From positions 62,001 to 126,000 of the forward strand of contig JAFIEI010000001.1 in NCBI GenBank assembly GCA_020832565.1: 64,000 bases of DNA, written 5' to 3'. The DNA comes from Salinarimonas sp. GTDB taxonomy: Bacteria > Pseudomonadota > Alphaproteobacteria > Rhizobiales > Beijerinckiaceae. The notes under the pieces were generated by a model. It saw only the letters and a program-made list of their open reading frames with translations, was not told where the DNA came from and did no database searches. Position numbers and translations under genes: made by a program. Each line of letters opens with the position of its first letter. Positions within the stretch are counted from its first letter, which is position 1. Positions 48,514-58,606 of this stretch are shown here, piece by piece.

Positions 48514-49063
48514 GATCATTCTCCTCGTCCGTGGAAAATCCACGAAGCAAAGGATCAGCCAAAACTTCCATCGCGTAAATCAGAAAACAGTGAAAACCGT
48601 CACTGCGCGCCCGGATGTCGCAGTCGCAGCGCAATTTCGCGGTAAAGCGCGCGTTTTCATCGCTGATTATTTGGGCATGGTGCCGGTTTCGGAGGCAATG
48701 CCAGGGGCGATCACGATGCGTGCATCCCATCGAATACCGGTTTCGCCGCAAGTGCCCGATTCCCCCGATAGTGGTTTCGATGTCGGCGTCACCCTATCGT
48801 GATGTTTTGTCTGCGACATTATCGCCCGGGCAACCGGATCGTGTTAGGCTCGTCGTCGCCCGGTCGCAGCGGAAGCGCTGATTCAGGTCGCGGCGCCAGG
48901 ACGAAACGGGTTTGCAGATCGAGTCGGGGATCGATCCGTGGGCCCTGGACTGAAGACGTGGGGTGTGATCGCGCAATGCGGGGCCGCATCTTGCAAGCTG
49001 TGTGACCGGATCCCCGGCGCGCTGCCTGCGAGCCTCCCGGGTCGATGGTCACAGACGGATGCT
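48514..49063. other. 550-base gap upstream of the EAL gene
   Basis: No credible gene. It holds the inverted repeat near 48530 and must contain the divergent promoters for the exported peptide and the EAL gene; no consensus could be placed with confidence. Short open frames here have no ribosome sites or recognisable products. Confidence 0.5.
48530..48544. promoter_or_regulatory. Inverted repeat upstream of the small exported peptide
   Basis: CGTGGA AAA TCCACG, a perfect 6-bp palindrome with three-base centre, three bases before the GAGGAG ribosome site of the minus-strand peptide gene. It could be an operator or a leader hairpin affecting ribosome access. Confidence 0.4.
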
Positions 49064-49813
49064 ATGCCGAATATGCGCGACCGTATCGGGCCCTTCCGCT
49101 CGGAAGACCTCACCCTTCTCTACCAACCGCTCGTCGATGCGCGCAGCCACGCAATCATCGGTGCCGAGGCGCTGTTGCGCCTGCGCGAGCCCGGCGGGAC
49201 GCTGGACGGGCCGGCCAGTGTCATCGATGCATTGACGGCGCCCGAGGAGCGCGCCGTCCTCGATTGGTGGGTTCTCGAAAGGGTCTGCCAAGACGCCCGG
49301 AACTGGCCGGATCTGCGGATCGGCATGAATATCTGTACCGAGCATGTCACCGATCCGGGTTTTGCCGCCCAGGCGCTGGAGATCGTCGCGGCGGAGGGGC
49401 TGCCGCCGGACCAGCTCGAGATCGAAGTGGTGGAAACCGGAATCATCGACGACTTCGAATCCGCACGTGAGAATTTCGTCGCCTTGCGGGCAGCGGGAAT
49501 ACGTATCGCCATCGACGATTTCGGGACGGGTTATTCCAGCCTGAGCTACCTCGCGCGACTGCCCGTCGACACCATCAAGATCGACCAGTCATTCGTCGCA
49601 GCGCTCGACGAGGTGGCCTCCGTCGCCGTGATCCAGGCGACCACCGCCATGGCGCGGGCGCTCGGCCTGAAGGTAACGGCGGAGGGGGTCGAGGACGCGG
49701 TGCAGGCCCAGACATTGCGGGCCTTCGGCTGCCATTGCCTGCAGGGCTTCCACTTCTCGAGGCCGGTTCCTGCCGATGCCTTCACCGCCATGCGCGAGAA
49801 CAGACCCTGGTAG
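49064..49813 (+). CDS. EAL domain cyclic-di-GMP phosphodiesterase
   Basis: 249 residues, a stand-alone EAL domain that hydrolyses c-di-GMP to pGpG. The catalytic set is complete: EALLR, the Asn in GMNICTEH, the Glu in EIEVVETG, DDFGTGYSSL (metal-binding Asp pair), IKID and TAEGVE, with the final QGFHFSRP. No GGDEF, sensor or membrane segment is attached. The ATG at 49064 starts the homology; the frame is open 42 codons upstream. Activity is therefore expected, unlike degenerate EAL domains. Confidence 0.92.
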   Translation: MPNMRDRIGPFRSEDLTLLYQPLVDARSHAIIGAEALLRLREPGGTLDGPASVIDALTAPEERAVLDWWVLERVCQDARNWPDLRIGMNICTEHVTDPGFAAQALEIVAAEGLPPDQLEIEVVETGIIDDFESARENFVALRAAGIRIAIDDFGTGYSSLSYLARLPVDTIKIDQSFVAALDEVASVAVIQATTAMARALGLKVTAEGVEDAVQAQTLRAFGCHCLQGFHFSRPVPADAFTAMRENRPW

Positions 49814-49930
49814 TATTCGCGATTGCCCGCGTCTTGAACCTGCGTGTCGGTGCAGGGCGATCCCTGCAGCTTTTCGTCTTGCCGTGCCGCAGTGGCGTCT
49901 CTACCGACGAGCGCTGAAACGGGGGCGATC

Positions 49931-51508
49931 ATGGCACGCGACGTAGGATCGAAGGCAGGCGGCGAGGGGGCGGGACCGGCTGTGCCCGGCCCGGGAATGG
50001 TCGCAGCATCCTCACCCCATGCCGCGCGCGCCGGCCGTGAAGTGCTCGCAGCCGGCGGTAATGCCGTCGATGCCGCGATCGCCACCGCTCTGGCGCTCAC
50101 GGTCGCCGATCCCGTCAATATCAGTTTGTTCGGGCGCTGCCAGATCCTCGGCGTGAAGGACGGCGCGGCCTTCGCGATCGACGGGGCGAGCCGCATCCCG
50201 GCCCATGTGCCCGATGGCAGGCCGGGCGCGGTGCGTGCCGGCTTCGCGGCGGTTCCGGTCCCCGGCCTGCTGCCGGCTTTGGCGCGCGCACATCGGCTGC
50301 ACGGACGAATCGGCCTCGCCGCCATCGTCGCGCCCGCGCGCCGTCTGGCGGAGGAGGGTTTCGCGATCCCGCCGGCACTGGGAGCGATCTGGCGCGAGAA
50401 GGGTGGTGCACTGGCATCCGATCCCGGTGCCCGGGCCCATTATCTCAAAGCAGACGGCACGTCCTACGGACCCGGCGAGCATTTCCGGCATCCGGCCCTG
50501 GCGCGGCTTCTGGATGCCTTGTCGCATGATCTGCGTGCTCTCGATGGGTTGCGCGCCGAGCGGGATGCGCTGGCGCGGCGCATCGCGGATGCGGGCGGCT
50601 TCGTCACGGGCGATGATCTTGCTAGCGATGCGACCGGGGAGGGTGAGATCCTGCACGGTGCGCTCGCCGGGAATCCGGTCATCACGATCGGGCGGCAAGG
50701 CTGGGGGCACAGCCTGCTGCAGATGGCGGCGATCCTGGACGCCGGCGGGTTTCATCCCGATGAGCCAGGTTTTGCCGAGCATCTCGCGCTCACGCTGCTC
50801 TGTGCACTGGCTGATCGCCCGCAGGAGCTCGGCTCGCTGACGCCCAAACCGTTCGGCCTGCCGCTTTCGATCTTGTGCGATCCCGATTTCGCCCGCGCCC
50901 GCGCGGCTCTGATCTGCCGGCAGGCGGGCGAGCCGGATATCGGGGCGCGCCTCGCCGCGGCCTTCGGTGCCCCGGAAGGACGCGCGGATCGCGATACCAC
51001 GCATCTGAGTGTCGTCGACGGCGACGGCAACATGGTCGCCATGACCAGCTCGATCGGACCGCATTTCGGGGCGGGCGTCGCGGATCCCGTTCACGGCGTG
51101 CTGTTCGGCTATTCGTATCGCATGGCAAACGCGCCGCAGCCCGGCGCACGCGACGTCACCGAGATGACCCCGGCCATCGTCGGCGGGGTCGCTGCGCCGC
51201 GTATCGCGATCGGTGGGGCGGGAAGCGAGCGGATACCCGGTGCCGTGCTGCAGGTTCTGGTGGGGCGTCTGATGCGCGGGATGAGCCTGCGCGATGCCGT
51301 CGATGCGCCGCGCTGCAACTGGCTCGGCGGCGCCCTGCGGCTGCATACGGGGCACGATGCCTGGGATCATTTTCGACGGCGCGGCTATGCCATCGTCGAG
51401 AGCCCGCGCGATCATCGCCGACATCTCGGCATCGTCCAGGCCGTCGAGCGCGACGGCGGGCACTGTGAGGGCGCGGCGGATCCCGCCTATGACGGGGCCG
51501 CCGCCTGA
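49931..51508 (+). CDS. Gamma-glutamyltransferase family protein
   Basis: 525 residues, Ntn-hydrolase of the GGT family. The large-subunit region has SSPHAARAGREVLAAGGNAVDAA, seen in part as AARAGREVLAAGGNAVDAAI, and the autoprocessing site TTHLSVVDGDGN with the candidate nucleophile Thr356; GGAGSERIPGAVLQV is the glycine-rich oxyanion region. No signal peptide is present, so it would be cytoplasmic, unlike E. coli Ggt. It may act on another gamma-glutamyl or cephalosporin-like amide. Next to a ureidoglycolate lyase-like gene in convergent orientation. Confidence 0.85.
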   Translation: MARDVGSKAGGEGAGPAVPGPGMVAASSPHAARAGREVLAAGGNAVDAAIATALALTVADPVNISLFGRCQILGVKDGAAFAIDGASRIPAHVPDGRPGAVRAGFAAVPVPGLLPALARAHRLHGRIGLAAIVAPARRLAEEGFAIPPALGAIWREKGGALASDPGARAHYLKADGTSYGPGEHFRHPALARLLDALSHDLRALDGLRAERDALARRIADAGGFVTGDDLASDATGEGEILHGALAGNPVITIGRQGWGHSLLQMAAILDAGGFHPDEPGFAEHLALTLLCALADRPQELGSLTPKPFGLPLSILCDPDFARARAALICRQAGEPDIGARLAAAFGAPEGRADRDTTHLSVVDGDGNMVAMTSSIGPHFGAGVADPVHGVLFGYSYRMANAPQPGARDVTEMTPAIVGGVAAPRIAIGGAGSERIPGAVLQVLVGRLMRGMSLRDAVDAPRCNWLGGALRLHTGHDAWDHFRRRGYAIVESPRDHRRHLGIVQAVERDGGHCEGAADPAYDGAAA

Positions 51509-51517
51509 AGCGGCTGC

Positions 51518-52084
51518 TCAGAGCGCGATGCGCAAGGTCGGCCAGCCGAGATCGGCGAGTTCGACGATCCGGGTCTCGCGAGCATCGCTGCCATGGACGA
51601 GATGCGAGAGCAGGTCTTCCTGCGTCGAGCGGCGCGTCAGCATCAGGCAGGTCGCCTCGCCATTGGGGGCGAGGCTCGCATGCCAGATGCCGGGTGCCAT
51701 GCACAGGCCCGTGCCGGCGGGCACTGTAAAGGCGGCGAGACTGTTGCGGTCGGGCGTCTCCGGCGCATCGGCGAGACTGCGCCCGACGATGTGGATGATC
51801 GGCGCGCCGGTCAGCGGCACCACGGCCTGCTCGGTGAAGAGGTGCATTTCGAGCCGGGTGATATCCGGGCCGGGATTGCGGTAGCGCACCCAGATGAATT
51901 CCGGCGCCCCGCCACCGGTGTTGAAATCATGCTCGTGGCGAAAATCAGTCGCCGGTTCGTGCCAGGAGAGGCGCTCGGGATCGGCATTGGCGAAGTCGAT
52001 CTCGCGGCCCAGCATCGCGCCGAAAGGAGCGAAGGCCTCTGCGCTGGCCGTCTGTGGCTTGAGCAGGATGGGATCTTGGGTCAT
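51518..52084 (-). CDS. Ureidoglycolate lyase family protein
   Basis: 188 residues, cupin-like AllA family, which splits ureidoglycolate to glyoxylate and urea in allantoin breakdown. FAPFGAMLG near the start, RLEMHLFTEQAVVPL and CMAPGIWHASLAP are the conserved parts. It overlaps the amidase gene by four bases. No other allantoin-pathway gene is in the window, so the pathway role is inferred from the family only. Confidence 0.8.
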   Translation of the reverse strand: MTQDPILLKPQTASAEAFAPFGAMLGREIDFANADPERLSWHEPATDFRHEHDFNTGGGAPEFIWVRYRNPGPDITRLEMHLFTEQAVVPLTGAPIIHIVGRSLADAPETPDRNSLAAFTVPAGTGLCMAPGIWHASLAPNGEATCLMLTRRSTQEDLLSHLVHGSDARETRIVELADLGWPTLRIAL

Positions 52085-52857
52085 GAAGGTGCTCCCGGAC
52101 GTGCGCGGATGAGGTTGCGCAGGGTGGTGATGGTCGAGGCATCGGCGATGCCGTCGACGCGCTCGGGCCGGAAATGGCGCTGGAAGGCGCTGACGACCGC
52201 GTGTGTCTGCGGGCCGAAGACGCCGTCGATCGCCAGAGCGTAACCATACATCGCAAACATCGCCTGCAGCGCTTCGATCGGCTGGCCTTCCTCGCCCCGG
52301 CTGAAATAGCGCCCGTCCATGATCGGTTCCGGCGTTACCCAGTGACCGACACCCGCCGCATGCAGCCGCGCCCAGGGGAACAGCTCGCCGGGATCCTGCT
52401 TGCGCATGGGGGCAACGTCCGAGTGGGCAAGCACGTTCCCCGGCGGGATGCGCCAGCGCGCGCAGATATCGGCGCATAGCGCAATCACCGCATCGATCTG
52501 CGCATCGGGATAGGGCGGCAGGCCGCCGTCATGGCCGGGATTGGCGATCTCGATCCCGATCGAGCGGGAGTTGACGTCCCGCGTATCGCCCCAGGCGGAT
52601 TCGCCGGCATGCCAGGCCCGACGCGATTCCGGCACGAGCTGCAGCACGCGCCCGTCCTCGAAGACGAAATAATGCGAAGAGACCTGCGCGATCGGATTGC
52701 ACAGCCATTGCAGCGCCTCGCCGCTATCGGGCATGCCGGTATAATGCAGGATCAGCATGTCGCACCGCGCCGTCGGAGCATCGCTGCGGCGCTCGCCGTG
52801 ATTGGGCGAGGGAAACACCTTCGTGGCGGCGGGGCTTTCGGGGCGGGGGAGGGACAT
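52081..52857 (-). CDS. N-acetylmuramoyl-L-alanine amidase, AmpD type, with peptidoglycan-binding domain
   Basis: 258 residues. Amidase_2 domain with zinc ligands in LILHYTG and AHSDVAP, plus the SIGIEIANPGHDG segment; a C-terminal peptidoglycan-binding domain follows (IDGVFGPQTHAVVSAFQRH). It cuts anhydro-muropeptide or stem-peptide amide bonds, probably in cell-wall recycling. No signal peptide was seen, which fits a cytoplasmic AmpD role. ATG at 52857 is chosen at the start of the conserved region. Confidence 0.9.
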   Translation of the reverse strand: MSLPRPESPAATKVFPSPNHGERRSDAPTARCDMLILHYTGMPDSGEALQWLCNPIAQVSSHYFVFEDGRVLQLVPESRRAWHAGESAWGDTRDVNSRSIGIEIANPGHDGGLPPYPDAQIDAVIALCADICARWRIPPGNVLAHSDVAPMRKQDPGELFPWARLHAAGVGHWVTPEPIMDGRYFSRGEEGQPIEALQAMFAMYGYALAIDGVFGPQTHAVVSAFQRHFRPERVDGIADASTITTLRNLIRARPGAPS

Positions 52858-53112
52858 GACAACTCGCCGGCAGCTTCGGAATTTGCGCCAAGCGATAGGC
52901 CTCGTGCGGCTGCCTTGCAAGGGGGAGAATGCGGGGGGAGCCTTGTCCGGATACGTGCTGAATTCCGCCTACCCCGCGCCGCGCAACACCTCATCGAACA
53001 AGGTCGCCGGCTCCATGTCCATGGCACGCGCGAGGGGAGGCCGGGGCGCGGCCTTCATGGAGGGTGTGGGCGACGGGGTGGCGTGGATGGGGGATTGCGG
53101 TATTCTGGTCGC

Positions 53113-53889
53113 ATGACGCTCGCCACCGATTCGCCCCCGCCTCAACCCGGCCCCGCCGCGCAAGACGCGCTTGGACGTGGCGTCTATGATGCCGGTGAGG
53201 CCGTGCGCCTGCTCAATTTCCACCGTGACGCTACGCCCGTGCGGCGGCTGCAGACCCTAACATTGCATCGCTGGATGCGGGGATACGATCACATTGCAGG
53301 CGACGAAACGCGCCATGCAGCGCCGCTCTGGACACCGGATTATGAGCCTGCCGGCGCGGATGACAATAGTCGTGCACCGCTCGAAATCAGCTTCCGGGAC
53401 CTCATCGAACTGCGCTTCGTCAATGCCTTCCGCGCGCTCGGCCTTCCCCTGCCGGCCATCCGTATTTGCCTGCAGCGGGCCATCGACGTCATCGGGGACA
53501 GCCGCCCGTTTTCGACACGCAAGTTCCGCACGGACGGCAAGACGATTTTCGTCGATATTACCAGCGATCTGCCCGATGGCGCGATGATCGACCTGAAGAG
53601 CCGCCAGCATGTCTTCAGGCATGTCGTCGCACCGAGCCTGAAAGACTTGGAATTCGAAGCAGACAGCGTCGCCCGCTGGTTCCCTCTCGGTCTCGATCGC
53701 CGCAGTCTCGTGATAGATCCCGCACGCGCCTTCGGCAGGCCTGTGGCGACCGAAAGCGGAATCCCGGCGGAGGTGCTTGCTGACGCCGTAGCCGTGGAGG
53801 GCTCAGTTGCCGATGCAGCGCGCGCGTATGAAGTGCCGATCAGCGTGGTGAAGGATGCGGTGCGGTTTCGGGAGAGATTGGTGGCTTGA
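53113..53889 (+). CDS. DUF433-type protein with N-terminal HTH-like region
   Basis: 258 residues. The N-terminal part (RGVYDAGEAVRLLNF) looks like a MerR-type DNA-binding element; FRDLIELRFVNAFRALGLPL follows, and the C-terminal half (PARAFGRPVATESGIPAEVLADA) is the DUF433 fold. Similar architecture occurs in VapB-type antitoxins, often next to a DUF5615 toxin, but no such toxin gene is present here. A transcription regulator is the most likely role. It begins after a divergent amidase gene and precedes the AT-rich orphan gene on the same strand. Confidence 0.75.
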   Translation: MTLATDSPPPQPGPAAQDALGRGVYDAGEAVRLLNFHRDATPVRRLQTLTLHRWMRGYDHIAGDETRHAAPLWTPDYEPAGADDNSRAPLEISFRDLIELRFVNAFRALGLPLPAIRICLQRAIDVIGDSRPFSTRKFRTDGKTIFVDITSDLPDGAMIDLKSRQHVFRHVVAPSLKDLEFEADSVARWFPLGLDRRSLVIDPARAFGRPVATESGIPAEVLADAVAVEGSVADAARAYEVPISVVKDAVRFRERLVA

Positions 53890-54060
53890 AGCACAGTAAG
53901 CACTGAGTCCGATTTAACGGCGCGCCGGGCTGTCGTGGAGTTTACGGCGTGGAAGCTTTTAGCTTCGGTTCTCTGAATTTTTGGTATTTCCGCATAAAAA
54001 AGTTGCCTTTCAATAAAATTTCGCGTGAAAATAGTAAGTGTGCTTCGCTTGGAGTGATTC

Positions 54061-55137
54061 ATGGCTGACGAGAGAGCAACCAAAATCCGTATTTCCTACT
54101 CCGGTGGTCTCGCTAATACGGGGCGACTTCATCTCTATGAATTCAGTAGGGCCTCATACGGATACTCACGTATGCTGCAAACGATTGAATTTTATCGTCG
54201 GGAAGGCAGAATAGCAAAGCGTATAACAGGAAGTGCTAACACTGACATTATTGTAAGCTCTCCCACAAAAGGATCTTTTGTATTTGAATCAATGGTTCTT
54301 GTTTCAGGTAACGTTATTCCTGTCCTTGCAAGTATACCTTTTGATGTTCTCGTGTCATATATAATCGATATCTTAAAATTTAAGAGAAAGTCTGCATCAG
54401 ATAATATTGTAGAGTTAGCAAGAATTCGTGCTGCAGAAGAAAAAACGAGGATGAGTCGCGATACAAAAATTGAAGAAGAACGAACGAAACAATTAAAGGC
54501 CGTTGAAGAAATCGTAAAATCTGGAAATAGCACAGTCTCTCAAGCATTGGATCTAACAAATTGGGCTTTGAAGAGCAATAATCCATCAATTGCTCGCTCT
54601 GGAATTGATCAAAATATTTTACGCAGTGCTGTAAATGATATTGAAAGCGATATTTATAGAAATCAGAAGTTGGCAGGCTACGAAAATGAATTGGCGAGGA
54701 TTCCGAGGGATGACCTCGCACAATTGGCTTCACGTATTCGGCCAATGGTATCTGAGATAGGACTCCCACTCCGAAAGTCGGCCGATGTAATTTCAATTTT
54801 CTCGGGCGATGAAGAAAAAGCTTTCGGACGTTTTGACGAAGAGCAGATCGAAGCGCTTGAATCAAGGTCCGTTGACGAACAAGAAACAAACATTGAGGCG
54901 TCGTTGAAATCGTATGATAGAGAGAATGGAACTGGAAAACTACGCGAATATCAAATTGGCGGAATACATACGTTTGTTATTCCCATCAATAGACGTCGCG
55001 ATATGGCTCCAAAAATAGCGAAGGCATTTCAGAGAAGATTATCGGTATTTGTCGGTAATATTGTGAGAGACAGCGCTGGAAATATGACTTCATTTATTCT
55101 GAATGATGTCCTCGCGGCGGATGGAAAGCACGATTGA
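54061..55137 (+). CDS. AT-rich orphan gene, function unknown
   Basis: 358 residues, clearly lower in GC than every neighbour, suggesting horizontal gain. The N-terminal 90 residues resemble the DUF7946-like module (RISYSGG, then GRLHLYEFSRASYGYSRML and PTKGSFVFE). A hydrophobic segment follows near residue 80-105 (VIPVLASIPFDVLVSYIIDIL), then a long charged helical part (about 110-210) and a C-terminal beta-rich region (YQIGGIHTFVIPINRRR). GGAG lies six bases before the ATG. It ends three bases from the convergent uvrB stop. The family is not identified; a defence role is only a guess from composition and isolation. Confidence 0.8.
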   Translation: MADERATKIRISYSGGLANTGRLHLYEFSRASYGYSRMLQTIEFYRREGRIAKRITGSANTDIIVSSPTKGSFVFESMVLVSGNVIPVLASIPFDVLVSYIIDILKFKRKSASDNIVELARIRAAEEKTRMSRDTKIEEERTKQLKAVEEIVKSGNSTVSQALDLTNWALKSNNPSIARSGIDQNILRSAVNDIESDIYRNQKLAGYENELARIPRDDLAQLASRIRPMVSEIGLPLRKSADVISIFSGDEEKAFGRFDEEQIEALESRSVDEQETNIEASLKSYDRENGTGKLREYQIGGIHTFVIPINRRRDMAPKIAKAFQRRLSVFVGNIVRDSAGNMTSFILNDVLAADGKHD

Positions 55138-55140
55138 TTT

Positions 55141-57813
55141 TCACCGCCCCCGCCGCCCCTTATACCGTGGCGCCTTCCCCGGTTGCCCTTCACTGCTCCG
55201 CCCCGCAGGCCGCACATACCCTTCCGCGCCGAGCGGCCTTTCGCGATCCGTGCCCGGGCCCATATCGTCGAGGCCGGGCTTCGCCGCACGGCTCGCGCTG
55301 CCGCGCCCTTTCCCGCGTGCCTTGCCTGATCCGCCACCGCCGCCATAACGCCCCGCGCCGGCCTCGATGGCGCTCTGGCGGGACATGGGGTCGTCGCTGA
55401 GCATGAGTTCGGTTTCCTGGAGGCGCTTGAGTTCGTCGCGCAGGCGGGCGGCTTCTTCGAATTCGAGGTTGGCGGCGGCCTCGCGCATGCGCTTTTCGAG
55501 ATCCTCGGTGACGGCCTTGAGATTGTGGCCGACGGTCTGGGCGTCCTTGGCGAGGCCGGTATCGACGCGGACATGGTCGCGCTCGTAGACGCTTTGCAGG
55601 ATGTCGCCGATATTGCGCTTGACGCTCTCGGGGGTGATCCCGTGCTCGGCATTCCAGGCGAGCTGCTTGTCGCGGCGGCGGCTGGTCTCGGCCATGGCGC
55701 GTTCCATGGAGCCGGTGACCTTGTCGGCATAGAGGATGCAGCGCCCGTCGACATTGCGCGCGGCGCGGCCGATGGTCTGGATCAGCGAGGTTTCCGAACG
55801 CAGGAAACCCTCCTTGTCGGCATCGAGAATGGCGACGAGGGCGCATTCGGGAATGTCGAGCCCCTCGCGCAGCAGGTTGATGCCCACCAGCACGTCGAAG
55901 GCGCCGAGCCGCAGGTCGCGCAGGATCTCGATGCGCTCCAGCGTGTCGATGTCGGAATGCATGTAGCGCACGCGCACGTTGTTCTCGTGGAGGTATTCGG
56001 TGAGATCCTCCGCCATGCGCTTGGTCAGCACCGTCACGAGGGTGCGGTAGCCCGCCTGCGCCGTCTCGCGCACCTCGCCCAGCAGATCATCCACCTGCGA
56101 GCGCGCGGGGCGGATATCGACGGGCGGGTCGACGAGACCGGTGGGGCGGATGACCTGCTCGGCGAAGACGCCGCCGGTCTGCTCCATCTCCCATTTGCCC
56201 GGCGTCGCCGAGACATGCACCGATTGCGGACGCATGGCGTCCCATTCCTCGAAGCGCAGCGGGCGGTTGTCGAGGCAGGACGGCAGGCGAAAGCCGAATT
56301 CGGCGAGCGTCGCCTTGCGCCGGAAGTCGCCGCGATACATCCCGCCGATCTGCGGCACGGTGACGTGGCTCTCATCCGTGAAGACGAGGGCGTTGTCGGG
56401 CAGGTATTCGAACAAAGTCGGCGGCGGCTCGCCGGGGCGGCGGCCGGTGAGATAGCGCGAATAGTTCTCGATGCCGTTGCAGGCGCCGGTCGCCTCGATC
56501 ATCTCCAGATCGAAGGTGGTGCGCTGCTCCAGCCTTTGCGCCTCCAGCAGGCGGCCCATGCGGGTGAGCTCCTGCACGCGCCATTTCAGCTCCTGCTTGA
56601 TGCCCTTCACCGCCTGCTGCAGCGTCGGGCGCGGGGTGACGTAGTGGCTGTTGGCGTAGACCTTGACGAATTCCAGCTCCGCCGATTTCTGCCCGGTGAG
56701 CGGGTCGAACTCGACGATCTGCTCGATCTCGTCGCCGAACAGGCCGATGCGCCAGGCGCGGTCCTCCAGGTGGGCCGGGTAGAGTTCGATCACGTCACCG
56801 CGCACGCGGAAGGAGCCGCGCTGGAAATCCGACTGGATGCGCTTGTATTGCAATGCCACCAGGTCAGCGATGATCTGGCGCTGGTCGATGCGCTCGCCGA
56901 CCTTCAGCGAGAAGGACATGGCCGTGTAGGTCTCGACCGAGCCGATACCGTAGATGCAGGAGACCGAGGCGACGATGATGACGTCGTCGCGCTCCAGCAG
57001 CGCCCGGGTGGCCGAATGGCGCATCCGGTCGATCTCCTCATTGATGGAGCTCTCCTTCTCGATGAAGGTATCGGAGCGCGGCACATAGGCTTCGGGCTGG
57101 TAGTAATCGTAATAGGAGACGAAATATTCCACCGCATTGTCGGGGAAGAAGCTCTTGAACTCCCCGTAGAGCTGCGCGGCAAGCGTCTTGTTCGGCGCGA
57201 GAATCAGCGCCGGGCGCTGCGTCTCCTCGATCACCTTGGCCATGGTGAAGGTCTTGCCCGAGCCGGTGACACCGAGAAGCACCTGGTCGCGCTCGTTCTC
57301 GCCTATCCCCTTGACCAGTTCCTTGATCGCCTGCGGCTGGTCGCCGGCGGGCTCGTAATCGCTCTTCATCGTGAAGCGGTAGCCGCCTTCGGATTTCTCC
57401 GGGCGCTCGGGCCGGTGCGGCACCCAGGTCTTGCCGTCCTTGAAGAGCGGATTGCCCTCCATCAGGAGTCGTTCCAGGGATTGCATCGTGGCCGAGACCG
57501 CATCGCTGGCGAGGACGGGGGTGGAATCGCCCGCCTCGAAACCGGCCTGCGGCGCTTCCTCCATCGCGCCGGGCGCCGTGCCGTCGGGCAAGTCATAGGC
57601 GCTGACATGGGGCTTGTTCAGCGCCGGATTGAGCAGCTCCGCCAGATGCGCGTCGAGCGGCTTCAGCTCGGGCTTCGAAGCCTTGCTCGCGCTGGCCTTG
57701 CCGGATTTCGCGGGGGACTTGGCCGCCTTTCCCGCTTTGCGCGCGGGCTTCGGGGTCCCGGAATCGTCGCGGGAATCGTCTCGGGGGGAGGGGGATGCTT
57801 TCTGTCTCGCCAT
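55141..57813 (-). CDS. uvrB: Excinuclease ABC subunit B
   Basis: 890 residues against about 670 in E. coli. The helicase core begins near residue 145; Walker A GVTGSGKT is at 181-188, the beta-hairpin [12 protein letters not shown] and DESHVT follow, with RAARNVDGR and a C-terminal UVR domain that meets UvrC. The first 145 residues are a Lys/Ala/Ser-rich tail and a helical stretch; the last 70 are Gly/Arg/Ser rich. ATG at 57813 begins the sequence; the frame is open further upstream. Partner of UvrA/UvrC and of Mfd, also in this window. Confidence 0.95.
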   Translation of the reverse strand: MARQKASPSPRDDSRDDSGTPKPARKAGKAAKSPAKSGKASASKASKPELKPLDAHLAELLNPALNKPHVSAYDLPDGTAPGAMEEAPQAGFEAGDSTPVLASDAVSATMQSLERLLMEGNPLFKDGKTWVPHRPERPEKSEGGYRFTMKSDYEPAGDQPQAIKELVKGIGENERDQVLLGVTGSGKTFTMAKVIEETQRPALILAPNKTLAAQLYGEFKSFFPDNAVEYFVSYYDYYQPEAYVPRSDTFIEKESSINEEIDRMRHSATRALLERDDVIIVASVSCIYGIGSVETYTAMSFSLKVGERIDQRQIIADLVALQYKRIQSDFQRGSFRVRGDVIELYPAHLEDRAWRIGLFGDEIEQIVEFDPLTGQKSAELEFVKVYANSHYVTPRPTLQQAVKGIKQELKWRVQELTRMGRLLEAQRLEQRTTFDLEMIEATGACNGIENYSRYLTGRRPGEPPPTLFEYLPDNALVFTDESHVTVPQIGGMYRGDFRRKATLAEFGFRLPSCLDNRPLRFEEWDAMRPQSVHVSATPGKWEMEQTGGVFAEQVIRPTGLVDPPVDIRPARSQVDDLLGEVRETAQAGYRTLVTVLTKRMAEDLTEYLHENNVRVRYMHSDIDTLERIEILRDLRLGAFDVLVGINLLREGLDIPECALVAILDADKEGFLRSETSLIQTIGRAARNVDGRCILYADKVTGSMERAMAETSRRRDKQLAWNAEHGITPESVKRNIGDILQSVYERDHVRVDTGLAKDAQTVGHNLKAVTEDLEKRMREAAANLEFEEAARLRDELKRLQETELMLSDDPMSRQSAIEAGAGRYGGGGGSGKARGKGRGSASRAAKPGLDDMGPGTDRERPLGAEGYVRPAGRSSEGQPGKAPRYKGRRGR

Positions 57814-57865
57814 GCGCGCAATATGGGTTAGCCGGCCCGGAACGAAAAGAGCAAATCCCGCGCAG

Positions 57866-58606
57866 TCAGCACCAGTCGCCGCGCACCGCCTGGACCAGCG
57901 TGAGCGCCGTGACGGCGGCGGTGTCGGCGCGCAGGATGCGCGGGCCGAGCGCCAGCCGCACCGTATTCGCCCGCTCGAGCAGCATCGCGCGCTCATCCGG
58001 ATCAAACCCGCCCTCGGGCCCGATCAGCACTGCGAGCGGGCCGGGCGGCGCGGCTTGCAGGGCCGCGACGGGATCCGCGATCGGCGCGTCCTCGTCGCAG
58101 AAGACGAGCACGGTCTCCGGCGCAAGCGCGGCGACGGCGTCTCCGAGGCGGGTCTCGGGCATGACCTCGGGCAGGGCGAGGATGCCGCATTGCTCCGCCG
58201 CCTCGATCGCATTGGCGCGCATGCGCTCGAGATTGACCCGGTTGGCCTGGGTGCGTCGCGTCAGCACGGGCAGCAGGCGGCCCGCGCCCATCTCCACCGC
58301 TTTCTGGGCCATGTAATCGAGACGGGCATGCTTGAGCGGCGCGAACAGATAGACGAGATCGGGGGGCGGCGTTTGTGCGCGGGTCTGCTGCAGGGTCAGC
58401 AGCGAGCCGCTCTTGCGGCCATCGACGCTGATCCGCGCCCGCCATTCGCCGTCGCGCCCGTTGAAGACGAGCACTTCCGCGCCTTCGCCGAGACGCAGCA
58501 CGTTGAGCAGGTAGTTCGCCTGGGCGCGCTCCAGCGGAATCCGGGTGCCGATGGCGAGCGGGGTATCGAGGAAAAGTCGCTGCGTGCGGAAATCGTAACT
58601 GGCCAA
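57866..58606 (-). CDS. rsmE: 16S rRNA m3U1498 methyltransferase
   Basis: 246 residues from a TTG start. SPOUT-fold methyltransferase that modifies U1498 of 16S r[13 protein letters not shown] is the standard N-terminus, YLLNVLRLG follows, and the SAM-binding knot is [10 protein letters not shown] and [15 protein letters not shown] at 58606 has AGGGAG six bases before it and fits the family start; an ATG at 58672 would add 22 residues without homology. Confidence 0.9.
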   Translation of the reverse strand: MASYDFRTQRLFLDTPLAIGTRIPLERAQANYLLNVLRLGEGAEVLVFNGRDGEWRARISVDGRKSGSLLTLQQTRAQTPPPDLVYLFAPLKHARLDYMAQKAVEMGAGRLLPVLTRRTQANRVNLERMRANAIEAAEQCGILALPEVMPETRLGDAVAALAPETVLVFCDEDAPIADPVAALQAAPPGPLAVLIGPEGGFDPDERAMLLERANTVRLALGPRILRADTAAVTALTLVQAVRGDWC

